Assembly (NCBI RefSeq): GCF_027580225.2
Contig: NC_073356.2
Coordinates: 1,488,001 to 1,552,000 of the forward strand
Source: Misgurnus anguillicaudatus
Taxonomy: Eukaryota; Chordata; Actinopteri; Cypriniformes; Cobitidae
Reading direction: 5' to 3'
DNA length: 64,000 nt
Position numbers and translations under genes: made by a program. Position 1 is the stretch's first letter. Each line of letters begins with the position of its first letter. Shown here piece after piece: positions 48,944 through 59,537 of the stretch. The notes under the pieces were generated by a model. The model was not told the origin of the DNA. It was given only the letters and a program-made list of their open reading frames with translations, and did no database searches.

Positions 48944-51113
48944 CAATCTCTCATTTTGTTATATGGTTTGGCAGGTGGGCGGGGTCTGGGAAAAGGTTGC
49001 AGCGATTTGCAATTAGCAACAAACTTCAAACAATCCAATCAGTTCTTGATGAACGAATTCAAGTCCCGCCCTCCCTTTCTTCATTTCAGAAGCCGTTTTC
49101 CTCGGATACACATGGTTTCATCGGACGCACGTGATACACGTCTTGATCGGAACTTTACTTCCGGTTTCGTTTTTTTAATGGTCTAACTAGTTGCTAAACT
49201 GATCTCTTGAACAAATACCTTGTCAAAAATAACAAATGTTTTGGTTTCCTAGGTAATCTATGTGTTGTTTTTTTGCTTGTTATATAAATAAACTATGTTT
49301 AAAGTACTTTGTTGTTATTTATTCTTAGCGGAGTTTACCGGAAGTTACTGCGGACCGCGACAGCCGCTTGTTTATGTTGTTACTGCTGAAACCTTCTATT
49401 TTTTGTAGGTTAAATATGAAAGGATTTCGTTTATTAGTTTTTGGTATTTGGGCTGTGAATAGTCATTGGGATGCTTTTGGGCTAGTTTTGATACACAAGT
49501 CTGGCAACCCTGGCTGTGTGCTTGCGCAGAGGCTTGCTTCGGATTAGAATGAACATTTTAATCCGATTGCAATGTTTTAGGTACATGTAACTTTACTGTC
49601 GTAACCTGCAATTGGGTTAAATTCAATCGGGTTGACAAAATTGTGTGCATAGTTTCCGCCTTCTATATCTCAATGGTGAGATACTATAGTCTCAGACTGT
49701 ATTCACAGGAATCAGATCTATTTTAACTGAAAGCGCTCACTGTCTCTTAGTCAGGGAGTGAGGGGCAGCAGCTCATTTGCATTTAAAGGTACACACACGC
49801 ATGTGTTGTTCCCACTGAAATAGGAGCATTTTGGACATGCTAGAATAAATAATATGTGATGTATTTTGAGCTAAAATTCTGAGCACACCTGCGACTTGTA
49901 TTACATCTTTTAAAAATTGGCATAATAGGTGCCCTTTAAGCTTTATTTACGACATTATCAAGTGTTGAAGAATTTTTTTGTCACACTCAGGTATTCACAT
50001 TAAGTACACAGGACAATACAATAATCTTAAGGTTCAACAAAGCAAAACATTCTGAAAGTATACACATTCTTTATTATGGTATGCTTACATCTTTTTAAAA
50101 AGCTTGGTTACACGCTTATGGTTTTAAAAGAGTGGTTTCACAGCACAAAGTCATTATTTACATTTATTTCCTTAAAGGAGTCGTGAAAGCAATAATTGTT
50201 ATTATTTACTTAAGTTGACTCAACCATTGATAAGAAGCTTTCTTAACACTACTTTCACAATATGAAATGTTGTGCCTGATGACTGGCTAAAGCCATCTGT
50301 AGATGCAAAATTGAGGACATTCCTACAACATTCCCTTGAGGAAATATACCTTAATAACTTCCCATCTGGCATAAATTTGCGTAATTCTTCTGTGTTAGTG
50401 GTTGTGTCAGAATTCACATGCACCCTAATAAAGACAAAATCGCAGAAGGTCCTGGGATGAAACACTGTACTAAATAAAGTATAAGAGGTTTTATGACATT
50501 TAACATGCAAAGTCACATCGAGCTTGTATCGGGACGGACTGGCTATCTGGAGCACTGGGAGTCTTCACGGTGCACTGAAAAAAAAAATCCTTTCAATTTA
50601 CGTAATTTTAATGTGTACATCGGTCCCACATAATCCGATTGTGTAAAACCAAAATAATTTTCCTCATATAACTTTTATGTGTCAGACCAAAACATTTTAA
50701 TTGGTTTAAGTAGTCTAATATAAATATATTGACTCAAAGTGCTATTTCTCTTTACTATAACACATTTATTTTGTAATGTTTAAGTAATTTTATTATGTAA
50801 GGGGACTAGATTTTCATCTGTAATTCCAACATGCTTTTTTAATGCTTATATTATGGGATTATGTAACTCTAAAGCAATTTCATTATGTCTCTGGCACCAG
50901 AATAATCACTCATAATTATCCAAATGTTATTTATTTCTTTTTTAAATACAAAATACATTTGCATTGGCATAAAAAGCAAAGAGTTTTGTACAAATGTTTA
51001 GTGATATTTAGGCAAACCACTGCTTTCAGATCATCAATTCATTTAAATCACTACACATTAATTCATTAACAGTTAATAACTATTACAACAATCAGCACAT
51101 GCAGTACATACAA

Positions 51114-51350
51114 AGGGGCAATTTCCCAAACAGGTTGTAGATTAATCCACGACTAGGCTCTAGTTATATTAGAATATTTTTACAAAAAAAGTTTACAAAC
51201 AAACCTACCTTACAAAAACAACACTGGAGTACATCTTGAGACAAAACAATGGCACTGATATATGTCATGATATGTCAGTGCAATATGTTTTCAAATTAAG
51301 GCATTGCAAAAGTCTGGGACTAGGAAAAGCCCCATCTGTAAAACTGACCC
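51114..51350. mobile_element. MITE of the GGGG..GTTTCCCAGACAG family, copy 2 (diverged)
   Basis: Starts GGGGCAATTTCCCAAACAGG and contains TGAGACAAAACAATGGCACTG and GATATGTCAGTGCAA. Confidence 0.65.
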
Positions 51351-51695
51351 AAATGTTTAAAATATAGTTACTATCACAATAGAATAGAAGTGCTAAAACA
51401 CAAACACTGCATTCCAAAGAGCAAAAGAGTAAGTACTATTATTTTTTAAATGGATTTACAAACTGGAAAATATCAATCCTTCAGAAAGTCAGAGCTACAG
51501 CATTTGTATAAACTGTTAATCAAAGATTCAACAAAAACAAAATACAACAACCATTTCCAAAATCAACTCTGAGCAGCTAACTGTTAATGTTTTAATAAGA
51601 GAAAACACTTAAAACAGATAAATAAAAAGAACATAAATGAGCAGCACAGTCTTTCTGATCCTTTCACTGAAAGAAACTGTTGGTTGAAGTTACGC

Positions 51696-51928
51696 TCAAT
51701 GCAGTTCCATTAAAATCTTTTGGATTTCCTCAAAAATAAAGCGGAGATCAGGATAGCTCAGGTTTAGGGCATATATCAGCTCAAACAACATGGCACGATG
51801 TTGCAACACCTTCATGCCTTCCAGGACTATACAAAGATCCTCTTCTTCAAGAAGCATGTTGTTTGAGAGCACAAATCCCAACAGTGGTGTCTTCAAATGA
51901 CCTCACTGATGCTGACTTCATCCATGCC
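51696..51928 (-). CDS. candidate minus-strand gene, exon 4 (terminal; apparent 1-nt frameshift)
   Basis: Acceptor tttgtacag at 51929. The frame inherited from exon 3 reads GMDEVSISEVI and then TGA. The neighbouring frame then stays open to a TGA at 51696-51698 with coding-like text, including LEEEDLCIVLEGMKVL and LFELIYALNLSYPDL. The two frames meet at a short T run, suggesting loss of one base. Confidence 0.45.
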
Positions 51929-52122
51929 CTGTACAAAACAGACCAATTTAGTTAAAGAAACAGAAAAAAGTTACTGTTACAATAAAAGTGTCATTGGAAA
52001 TTAGTACAATGCAAACAAATATAAATGTAAGTATACAGACCCATGTGCATTGCCACACCATGTTACAATTGGTTAGAAATACATGGGTTACAAAGCAAGG
52101 CAGCTGCACTGTCCACTGCTCT

Positions 52123-52174
<52 letters not shown>

Positions 52175-54437
52175 AATAAAGAGGCCACATTTCAAGTGTG
52201 TGCTACCATACCTGACAATCACAGCAAAAGTTAATTATCTCATTTTCTCACTCTCATGTTGTTACAGACCTGTATAAATGTCTTTGTTCTGATGAACACG
52301 AAGGAAGACATTTATTTTGAGGAATGTTTGCAACCAAACTGTTCATGAGCCCCATTCACTTCCATAGTATTATATTTCCCCACTATGGAAGTGAATGGGG
52401 CTTATGATTGGTTTGGGTGCAAACATTCCTTAAAAAAAAATCTTCCTAAGGGCTCAGTCACACCAAAAGCGTTTATGGCAGTTGCAGGCGCCTTTTTTGA
52501 ATGATATTCTATGGGCAGGGCACGTTTGCGCGCTGTTTATGCGCGCCGAGCGCCTTGCGGTTTTCTGCCTTCCGCGCACACGTTTTTGAAGGAACACTGA
52601 GAGCGAAGAAGCGCCTGACGTCATTTGCGTCTTCCATTGTCCAATCGAATGAGGGGAGAGGCGGGCCTTACGTTGTGGTGAGGGAAGTTTACAGTTGCTT
52701 TGAAGAACCGGACTCCACTCGCTCACTCTCTCCTGCGTGTTTGTGCTCCTCTCACCCTCAAACAAGGTCAGAGCAACCGTCCTCTTTTTAAAGTTTCTGC
52801 TAATATGACAGTTAACAGCAAAAGAGCGCTCACGCTTCAATATTTGATTGACTAGACAGCTGACTCGGTGGTTGCTTAGCAATATGAAAAGCTGCGCCGC
52901 ACTGCTCTTTTTTAAAAAAGGCAGTGCGTCGCGCCTTGCGTTTGCAAGCGTTTAAAGTGCTTTTGGTGTGACTGGCCCCTTAGTGTTCATCAGAACAAAG
53001 ACATTTATACAGGTTTGTAACAACATGATAGGGAGTAAGTGATGAGAATTTTTATTTTTGGGTGAACTACCCCTTTAAATCTTCCCAGGTGTTTTAATGA
53101 CCCTTGTGCCAAAAGATGTAACTAAAACATACTAAATGTTCTGTACTTCCAACAATGTTTACACATTTTTATGTCTATGAATCTATATTACTTACTTCTG
53201 TCATTTGATCATTGATTGTTTGAAGTCTTTTTGCTAGCTGTCCTCCTTTCTGATAGAAGAGTTTCGTCAGGTTTTTGGATTGGAGGTCCAGGTGACACGC
53301 AGGAACATAAGACAGTAGTGATTCTTTTAAATTCAGCATTAATCTGAAAACAAATTAACCAACCATTGTATATTTGAGTACTGCGAGTCAAAAAATAATA
53401 CATGTATATTAGTTACAAAAATAAGATTTAGCTCCTAACAGCAGTAAAACAGTGATAGGAATGACTTACCAATGTTTTTGAGTGTGTAGCGCATGCAAGG
53501 ATGATGGACCTATAAGAGGAAATATTCAGAGGTGAAATCAAACATAACCTCAAATGATGAAGGTCACGCATACACAGAGCAATAATTAAATAAGTATTAT
53601 ATCTGTCATAGGACGCAATTTTGGACAAAATTAGATCTTAAAACAACAAGGTTCTTTTCTGAAAATGTCAGCTATAAAGCAATTTTTTCAGTTAATATAC
53701 CAGACGTCACGCGAGACATTTCAAAAAGCTTTTTCTGATAGAATCAAGTGTTGCTCGTGCCTCGTGGCGTAGTTAATATACCAGACGTCACGCGAGACAT
53801 TTCAAAAAGCTTTTTCTGATAGAATCAAGTGTTGCTCGTGCCTCGTGGCGTAGCGAAGTCATGAATAACTGACGCGGGTCTGATAATCTGATTAAGCAGA
53901 CAGTTTTTTTAATACGCAATGTCATTATTAATGTAGTCAATTGATATCATCTGGTAAATTACTTACATGGATAAAGTTACTCTGGACAGAATAACGTTTG
54001 GTTAGCGTTTTATTTGTCCTGAACCGTTTCCATAGAACAGCTGAGTAAAAAGTGCCTCAAAAGTCAACTCAAAGCTGACAGTTTTCAACTCGGATAAAAC
54101 TACCAAACAAGAAATAACGTTATACAGCTGACATTTTTAAAACGCTGTTTTTCTTTATGAGCCTTACACTTACTGACTGACTGACTGACTGACTGACTGA
54201 CTGACTGACTGACTGACTGACTGACTGACTGTAACGTTAACTTACTCCACCAACCTCCTCCAAACTAATTTTTACTACAAGTCATTGCAATGACTACATA
54301 TTGTAAAAAAAAACCGTCTATCTAGTGAAGATGTATCACGTATAAAGTGAACATAAATAAATAATAGAACTTACTTTAATAACGTGGTGTCCGTCTGAGA
54401 GAGTTCTTCTTCTGACTGACTGCTGCTGAGTCTTCAT
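51696..54437 (-). CDS. candidate four-exon gene of unknown function, with apparent frameshift in last exon
   Basis: Four pieces join on the minus strand with matching phases at all three junctions (0, 2, 0). The start is the ATG at 54437 (MKTQQQSVRRRTLSDGHHVI), immediately downstream of an E2F-like palindrome. The product would be small and mostly helical. Read as is, it ends after 107 residues at a TGA (51893-51895) early in exon 4. The next frame of exon 4 is open for a further 66 codons of protein-like text (LKTPLLGFVLSNN ... FEEIQKILMELH), which one extra T in the TTT run at 51895-51897 would join in frame. This may be an assembly indel or a real lesion. I do not recognise the family. The E2F-like site and helical character suggest a cell-cycle or kinetochore-type protein, but that is inference only. 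Confidence 0.45.
52124..52172. repeat. (GT)n microsatellite
   Basis: About 24 GT units in candidate intron 3 of the minus-strand gene. Confidence 0.95.
52231..53078. mobile_element. palindromic TTAA-type MITE interrupted by a second element
   Basis: The left part (CTGTATAAATGTCTTTGTTC) and the right part (GAACAAAGACATTTATACAG) are inverted complements. The right end is GGTGAACTACCCCTTTAA, a very common cyprinid repeat terminus. Inner element at 52450-52979. Confidence 0.7.
52450..52979. mobile_element. inverted-repeat element (GGGCTCAGTCACACCAAAAGC), possibly Harbinger-like
   Basis: GGGCTCAGTCACACCAAAAGC-type left end and GCTTTTGGTGTGACTGGCCC-type right end. Flanked by TAA and TTA, compatible with a 3-bp TWA target, which is Harbinger-like. 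It splits the MITE at 52231-53078. Confidence 0.6.
53196..53343 (-). CDS. candidate minus-strand gene, exon 3
   Basis: 148 nt from acceptor ttttcag to consensus donor GAA|gtaagt, phase 2-0. It encodes LMLNLKESLLSYVPACHLDL, then QSKNLTKLFYQKGGQLAKRL and QTINDQMTE. Its helical, soluble composition looks genuinely coding. Confidence 0.5.
53690..53853. repeat. 81-bp tandem duplication (two copies)
   Basis: Two adjacent, apparently identical units starting AGTTAATATACCAGACGTCA and ending GTGCCTCGTGGCGT, period 81 (53690-53770 and 53771-53851). The unit carries the 3' part of candidate exon 2 and its donor. Confidence 0.9.
53792..53868 (-). CDS. candidate minus-strand gene, exon 2 (3' part tandemly duplicated)
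   Basis: 77 nt from acceptor gcgtcag to weak donor GC|gtgacg, phase 0-2. It encodes LFMTSLRHEARATLDSIRKS then FLKCL, an amphipathic helix. An 81-bp tandem duplication covers its 3' part and donor, so a second donor copy lies just downstream at about 53710. Confidence 0.4.
54172..54231. repeat. (TGAC)n microsatellite
   Basis: Fifteen ACTG/TGAC units. It lies in candidate intron 1 of the minus-strand gene. Confidence 0.95.
54375..54437 (-). CDS. candidate minus-strand gene, exon 1
   Basis: 21 codons from ATG to AAA|gtaagt, a consensus donor. It encodes a basic N-terminus with RRRTLSDGHH. The ATG lies within a few bases of the TTTTGGCGCCCAAAA palindrome. Confidence 0.45.
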
Positions 54438-54454
54438 TTTGGCGCCCAAAACAA
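54437..54454 (-). promoter_or_regulatory. E2F-like palindrome at candidate start codon
   Basis: TTTTGGCGCCCAAAA (forward strand) contains back-to-back E2F consensus halves (TTTSSCGC and its complement) directly upstream of the candidate ATG. This pattern is typical of S-phase and mitotic genes. Confidence 0.4.
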
Positions 54455-55037
54455 ACGATCTTTATTCTTCTTTTATGGCAGTTGACGTCCTTTTCATTGA
54501 GCGTTACTGCCCCCTTCTGCTCAGGAGGTGCCGTTTTGTTTGCTTACTCAATTTTATTGCTTTAACTATTCAATTCAATCAATTTTAATCAATGTGAGAA
54601 TAATGTGTTCATTTTACATTAAAACAAAAATTTTCATCCTAATCAATTAAATTATGTTTACACAAGGAATATAAATATTTTGTTTTGCATATACATGTTT
54701 ATTTTATTTAAATTCAAAGACCCACCAAGTCCATTTTTTTCAGTGTGGCTGTTATGCACATATAAAAAAATCACAGTAACAATACTGTTTTCTTCTTTAA
54801 ACCCACTTCAAAGTTCTTGTTATTGCTGCCTCCTTCAGAATACACAATTGTTTAGTGAAGTTGTCTAACATCACTTGTCATTGTCAAAATTGTGTCTAAT
54901 GTAAAAACATTTTTTTTTAGCAATCAACTATTTTTTTGGACCCCTTGAAAAGAAAATCAAGAATTCAGAAAGTGGATAATAGGACCCCATTATATGTAAT
55001 AATAATAAATGGCATATTAAATGTCTTACTATATATA

Positions 55038-55266
55038 GGGGCCGTTTCCCAGACAGGACTTAAGCTAACTTAAATGTTAGTGTTGTCTTGATCGAAAAGT
55101 AATGTGCTCTGACATATCTTAAAATATATCAGTGCAAGTGTTATGTCTAAAGATGCACACCAGTAGTGTTTATTTATAAATTATGCTTTTAAAAATGACT
55201 TAAATATCCTCATTTAACTAAAGCCTAGTCCTGTTTTAAGATAATCCCTGTCCGTGAAACCACCCC
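55038..55266. mobile_element. MITE of the GGGG..GTTTCCCAGACAG family, copy 3 (both ends)
   Basis: GGGGCCGTTTCCCAGACAGG at the left and CTGTCCGTGAAACCACCCC at the right are inverted repeats. This copy defines both ends of the family. Confidence 0.75.
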
Positions 55267-55801
55267 ATAATGTTATATGCAGGGCTGGAAATGGGAGGAA
55301 TGGGGCTGGGTAAATATCGAGGGGAAACGTAGCATTTAAAAATAAATCCCCATTATAAGATTTTATTTTATAATGCATCATCAAGCTTGTCACATGACAC
55401 TTCACAGTGGCACTGCATGACTGATGATCAGTTTTATTTTTCAGAATTAAAATCTCTATTAAATAAATATCCACATTTTCACACACTACATAATTTTTCT
55501 TTAACCCTAAGATAATTGTATTGTTCAATTGTTTGTGTGACTTAAATACTCAAATGTTTTAATGTTATTTTAAACCCATCTAAGAAGTAATCTAAAATGA
55601 CCCCCCAACACTAGTACCCCCTGTGAATTTCTGCCTTTCCCAGCCCTGGGTAGGGCTACATGTATTTTTTTACGTAGGCTTGTGCTTTGTTTCATTCGAG
55701 TTTCAAACAGTGGTTAGTAAATAAAGACATTTTGTGTTTAAACTACCATTTAATTTTGTACTTTTTATTATTGGTAAATACAAAGATTTTGACGTTAATG
55801 C

Positions 55802-56218
55802 TTAAAGGGGTAGTTCACTTTAAAATGAAATTTCTGTCATTTACTCATCCTCATGTTTTTCTAAACCTGTATGAATGATTTTTTCTGATAAACACAAAAT
55901 AAGATATTTTGAGAAAAGATGGTAAACACACAGCAGTAAGTGACCATAGACTTTCATAGTAGGAAAAAAGATTTTGGAAGTGAAATGACTAAGAAAATAT
56001 TTGAATAAATGATGGTAAGGACACAGTTGATGGTACCCATTAAATTCCATCATATTTTTTTATTCCTACTATGGAGGTCGGTGGTCGCTTGCTGCTGTGT
56101 GTTTGCCATCGTTTCTCAAAATATCTTATTTTGTGTTCATCAGAAAAAAGAAATTCAAACAGGTTTAAAAACATGAGAATGAGTAAATGATGACAGTATT
56201 TAAATTTTAAAGTTTTAA
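55802..56218. mobile_element. palindromic TTAA-type MITE
   Basis: TTAAAGGGGTAGTTCACTTT ... TTACTCATCCTCATG at the left and CATGAGAATGAGTAAATGA ... at the right, with complementary arms around the ATAGTAGGAA/TTCCTACTAT centre. Same superfamily as 52231-53078. Confidence 0.75.
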
Positions 56219-56739
56219 TGCGGGGACGTCTCGAAATAAGTGCAGTTTAATCCCACAGCCCCATCTAGTGGTTGTGTGCCAGCCAAACATGCGTCCTTGG
56301 TTCTTCTGACAAATGATGATAATAAAGCAATTTCCACAATGAATTTTATTTTATATATGAAGAGTTTTGTTCTAAAACGAGATGTTGTTGAGATCTTGTT
56401 TTTTGATTGCGCAATTATCAGTCAAGCTGCAGTTGATTTGTTTTGATTTAATCACTTTTAACAAAAAATTCAGCTAAGTAGCACAATAAAACATGATAAG
56501 AAAATTATAAACATGTTAAGACAAAAAAAAATTAAAAACGGAGTTATCTCGTTTTTGGAAAAAAAACCGATATGCACCTGCATCTTCCTTACGTCACTGC
56601 TTTCATCTGGCACATGTTGTGTGCGGTTATCAGATTATTTCTGCGGTGTTACAAACATGAATGTATTCGTCATCGTTTATTGTGTGAACACTAATGTAAA
56701 TACTGCATCACGGGTATCCCTGTGTGCAGCATTGTAACA

Positions 56740-56989
56740 AATTGACGCCGCTTGTTATTGAAACATTTGCAGTGAGGATGTGTTCATGACGTCACCGCGG
56801 CACATCGCGTTACGTCACATTCCGGTAAATCGACGTGTTTTGTCGCGCTCCGATTGGATCGCGCTCTCCGTGCCAGAAACGGTACGCTTTCGGTGTAATG
56901 ACACAATTAAAGGACGTTGATCCGTTCACATCCCGCTTAATGGCAAGCAGCTGATATCCGATGGACACTGAAGCCATTTACCACTGTAA
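56740..56989 (+). promoter_or_regulatory. zdhhc18: zdhhc18 CpG-rich promoter / 5' region with CRE
   Basis: CpG-dense compared with the AT-rich surroundings. It has a perfect CRE (TGACGTCA, 56787-56794), a near-CRE (TTACGTCA, 56810-56817) and an inverted CCAAT box (ATTGG, 56853-56857). No TATA box is evident, as expected for a housekeeping promoter. The transcription start cannot be placed. Confidence 0.55.
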
Positions 56990-57237
56990 ATGATGAAAAA
57001 TCGGGAGTATCAACAAATAGACCCACAGGCACTCGCGACACCCACGCCGACTCCGACGCCTCCAACACGACCTCTTCCCGAGCACAGGAGCAAACGAGCT
57101 CGGAGAAAATGGGAGGTGTTTCCCGGGAAAAACCGCTTTTGTTGCGATGGACGCATCATTGTGGCGCGTCAGAGCGGCGTGTTGCCTCTCACGCTCGGGC
57201 TTATCCTGCTCACCAGTGGACTGTTTTTCATATTCGA
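56990..57237 (+). CDS. zdhhc18: zdhhc18 exon 1 coding part
   Basis: It runs from the ATG to TTCGA|gtaagt, phase 2. It encodes [16 protein letters not shown], a TPTPTPTPP run, then the juxtamembrane RRKWEVFPG motif and membrane segment 1. The split codon GA|C restores the Asp of the FxFDCP motif. Confidence 0.93.
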
Positions 57238-58908
57238 GTAAGTGTAGGGGTTTGGGGTTGTTGGATTTGGGTGATAACTGTTGAAAGAGATCTTACCAGG
57301 GTTTAGTGTCTAATAAAGCAGAACAGAACACATCCAAAATGACGCAGGCCCACATATTGTTCATGAAATATTTATTCGACACAGGCTATTAGACTATGCC
57401 TTTATTTATAGGTTTGGAGTTAAGCTCTTAATGCCTAAATATTTGCAGAGATTTTTAACATGTAGAGAAGCAGTGTCATTTGTTTGTAGTGTTCATTATA
57501 AATATTGTGCTGGATTTGATATCTACGTGGGTGATATCTTCCCCTTTAATCTTCCCGGAACCCTCTGTTTGCGGTAAATTGCAAGAATGTTGGTTTCACA
57601 CACGTGGTTCAAATCCTGGTTTAAAAAAGGCCAATATTAAATGTTTTATAATGGTTAATCGAGTCGCACAACAGTCAACACACACTGGTACCTTCATGTA
57701 AAAGTAAATGATTATGTTTTTCAGGATTTGCTGGTTAAACCAATTCTTTTAGATTTTGTTTTATGCTACAAATTTTAGATCTTATTCTTTTGTTCTTTTA
57801 GTATTACTCTTTAAATTGAGCTAACGCGAAATTAAGTAGTATAAAATTATAAAAACAATAAAATTTTGAACTGTTATGCTTTTTTAATGGATGCTTGTTA
57901 ATATTTTTAAAGGTATTCTTAAAGTAGTGTAAATATACAGCAGGTTCCCAAACTTATTGTGACAACTAAATGAACAGTCAACCCCATGACACATCAGTTT
58001 TTACTCTGAGGAGAAAATCCTCCCAAATGTTCATCTTGTCAGAATTCGTTGTCCATTAAACATATTCTCCTACCTCTGTCCCTGTTTATTCTCTTGATAT
58101 ACTTGAAAAAGTTTTAGGCATTTGTTTCGTGTTGAGTTGTAATAGTTCTAAGATTTTTTAGATGAAATTCATTTTAAACCTCTTTTCTAGTCTTACTTTA
58201 TATAATCAGAGTTCTCACAGCATTAGAAGCTAACACGGCATTTTAAAGAAAGAAAAGTCAACCCAATGAGGATTATTAAATGATGTCATTATAAGACTTT
58301 CATATATAAACCTATCCTGAGAGATGTTCACTGGGGTCAAAAAAGTCACTGGAATTCATATTTGTGCTAAAGCTTGTCTAAAGTATCTGTAAGACTTAAA
58401 ATAATAATATACTTTTACTTAATAGTGTCTCATTATATTCTGATGTTAATCACGTTTCCTATTTAAACTGGTTGTGTATTCAGCATGTCAGCTGATGTCC
58501 AGTTTTACATTACTGTATTATTACATTAGTGACATGTAGGCCTTTTGTAATTGAATGTGTAATGTCATACTTGACACTATTCTTGGTTAGAGCCGTTTGC
58601 TGACTGCCACAATCTTGGATTCGTTTGTTTTCTGATGAGCTTTGATGTTGTAATTCACAGAGCTGACAGGGACTGAAACATTTCAATGTACTGCAGTATT
58701 TCATTGAAAGCTTCCTCATTCCAGAATCGATGTTTCTGTTATTATAGCTGCCCATTCCTGGTGAAACATCTCACCCGCTTCATCCCAGCAATTGGAGGGG
58801 TCCTATTTGTTTTTGTGATCATCTCTCTTCTTCAGACAAGCTTCACAGACCCTGGGATTCTGCCCAGAGCAACTCCAGAAGAGGCTGCAGACATTGAGAA
58901 ACAGATTG
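56990..58908 (+). CDS. zdhhc18: zdhhc18 exons 1-2 (3' part outside window): DHHC palmitoyltransferase
   Basis: Two exons encode the N-terminal part of a DHHC S-acyltransferase of the ZDHHC14/18 group, which attaches palmitate to cysteines of membrane-associated proteins at the Golgi. Seen: cytosolic N-terminus with the family signature EYQQI, a proline/threonine-rich linker, the conserved [20 protein letters not shown], membrane segment 1 ([20 protein letters not shown]), membrane segment 2 ([17 protein letters not shown]), and [12 protein letters not shown], which carries the family DPG motif after segment 2. The catalytic DHHC cysteine-rich domain lies in exons right of the window. [16 protein letters not shown] and the arid1a neighbour favour ZDHHC18 over ZDHHC14. 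Either of two adjacent Met codons (56990, 56993) could start; family members begin M-K-x-x-E-Y, favouring 56993. Confidence 0.93.
57238..58747 (+). other. zdhhc18 intron 1
   Basis: 1.5-kb AT-rich intron. No transposon or gene recognised. Confidence 0.85.
58748..58908 (+). CDS. zdhhc18: zdhhc18 exon 2
   Basis: 161 nt, acceptor attatag and donor ATTG|gtaagg, phase 2-1. It encodes [17 protein letters not shown], membrane segment 2, then [20 protein letters not shown] and ADIEKQI. The end matches the exon boundary after EKQI in human ZDHHC18. Confidence 0.94.
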
Positions 58909-59119
58909 GTAAGGAAAACACTTTGAACGTATTTATGAGACACATTTTTGTCTTGATTACTTTGAGGAGTGGTCTGTGGAGACTGCGGGCGAGTCCCTCT
59001 GCTTTCGTTTTAACACAAGCTGGAGAAATGAATTTATATTTATGCGAACTAATATTATGTGTGTCTGCTGCTTGTGTTGTAAGTATACATGCTTCACAGT
59101 TTTTTGTATTTACATGTAT

Positions 59120-59537
59120 AGGGATGCAACGACAAATAATAATATCATTAATAATGGCCGATAACTATTCTGAATCGCACAGCCGATATTATGCACAGCT
59201 ATTTCATGTACTACAACTTTTGATCAGTAAGTTTTTATCAATCTGAAATCACTGTTAGTTTGAGTCGTTTATAACGTGCATTAGAAAAAGCAACACTCGT
59301 CAAACATAATCATTATACATATTCTTTATTATCATGAAAATACATGAAAGAATTTGAGCAGCAGCAATATAAATATAGCTATTTCCTGGAGCTGCGTGTG
59401 TAATGGTTCTTCTTCTGCGGTGCATATTGAGTTTCTGCATGAGAGCGCCCTCTGGCTCTTGGATGTAGCGGCAATTCACCGTAAATTATTGAGAAGCATA
59501 GCAAGCATCATCGGCCGACTTATAGGTACACCCCTAG
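59120..59537. mobile_element. hAT-like MITE with 8-bp TSD ACATGTAT
   Basis: AGGGATGCAAC at the left and GTACACCCCTAG at the right. Perfect ACATGTAT at 59112-59119 and 59538-59545. Its interior (59257-59512) is a direct copy of 11588-11850. Confidence 0.7.

Larger units (their letters stand above)
47345..51695. other. intergenic, repeat-rich; no gene supported
   Basis: Includes GGTACGTTTACATGCAACC-type repeat (from 47345), an inverted-repeat element (48574-48943), sequence related to 19075-19180 and 21387-21515 (about 49275-49510) and a MITE (51114-51350). Overlapping open frames at 50220-50555 (minus) and 50272-50460 (plus) are the only unexplained coding-like stretch. Confidence 0.6.
54455..56739. 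other. intergenic between candidate minus-strand gene and zdhhc18
   Basis: Contains MITEs at 55038-55266 and 55802-56218. The rest is AT-rich with no gene recognised. Confidence 0.7.

Noticed and set aside
53470..53509. 40-nt candidate exon with good splice sites between candidate exons 2 and 3 of the minus-strand gene
   Set aside because: Every phase that would lead into exon 3 creates a stop codon at the junction, whereas skipping it keeps the frame.
54172..54231. Regular short repeats that might suggest a CRISPR-like array
   Set aside because: A simple tetranucleotide microsatellite in a vertebrate genome; no spacers.
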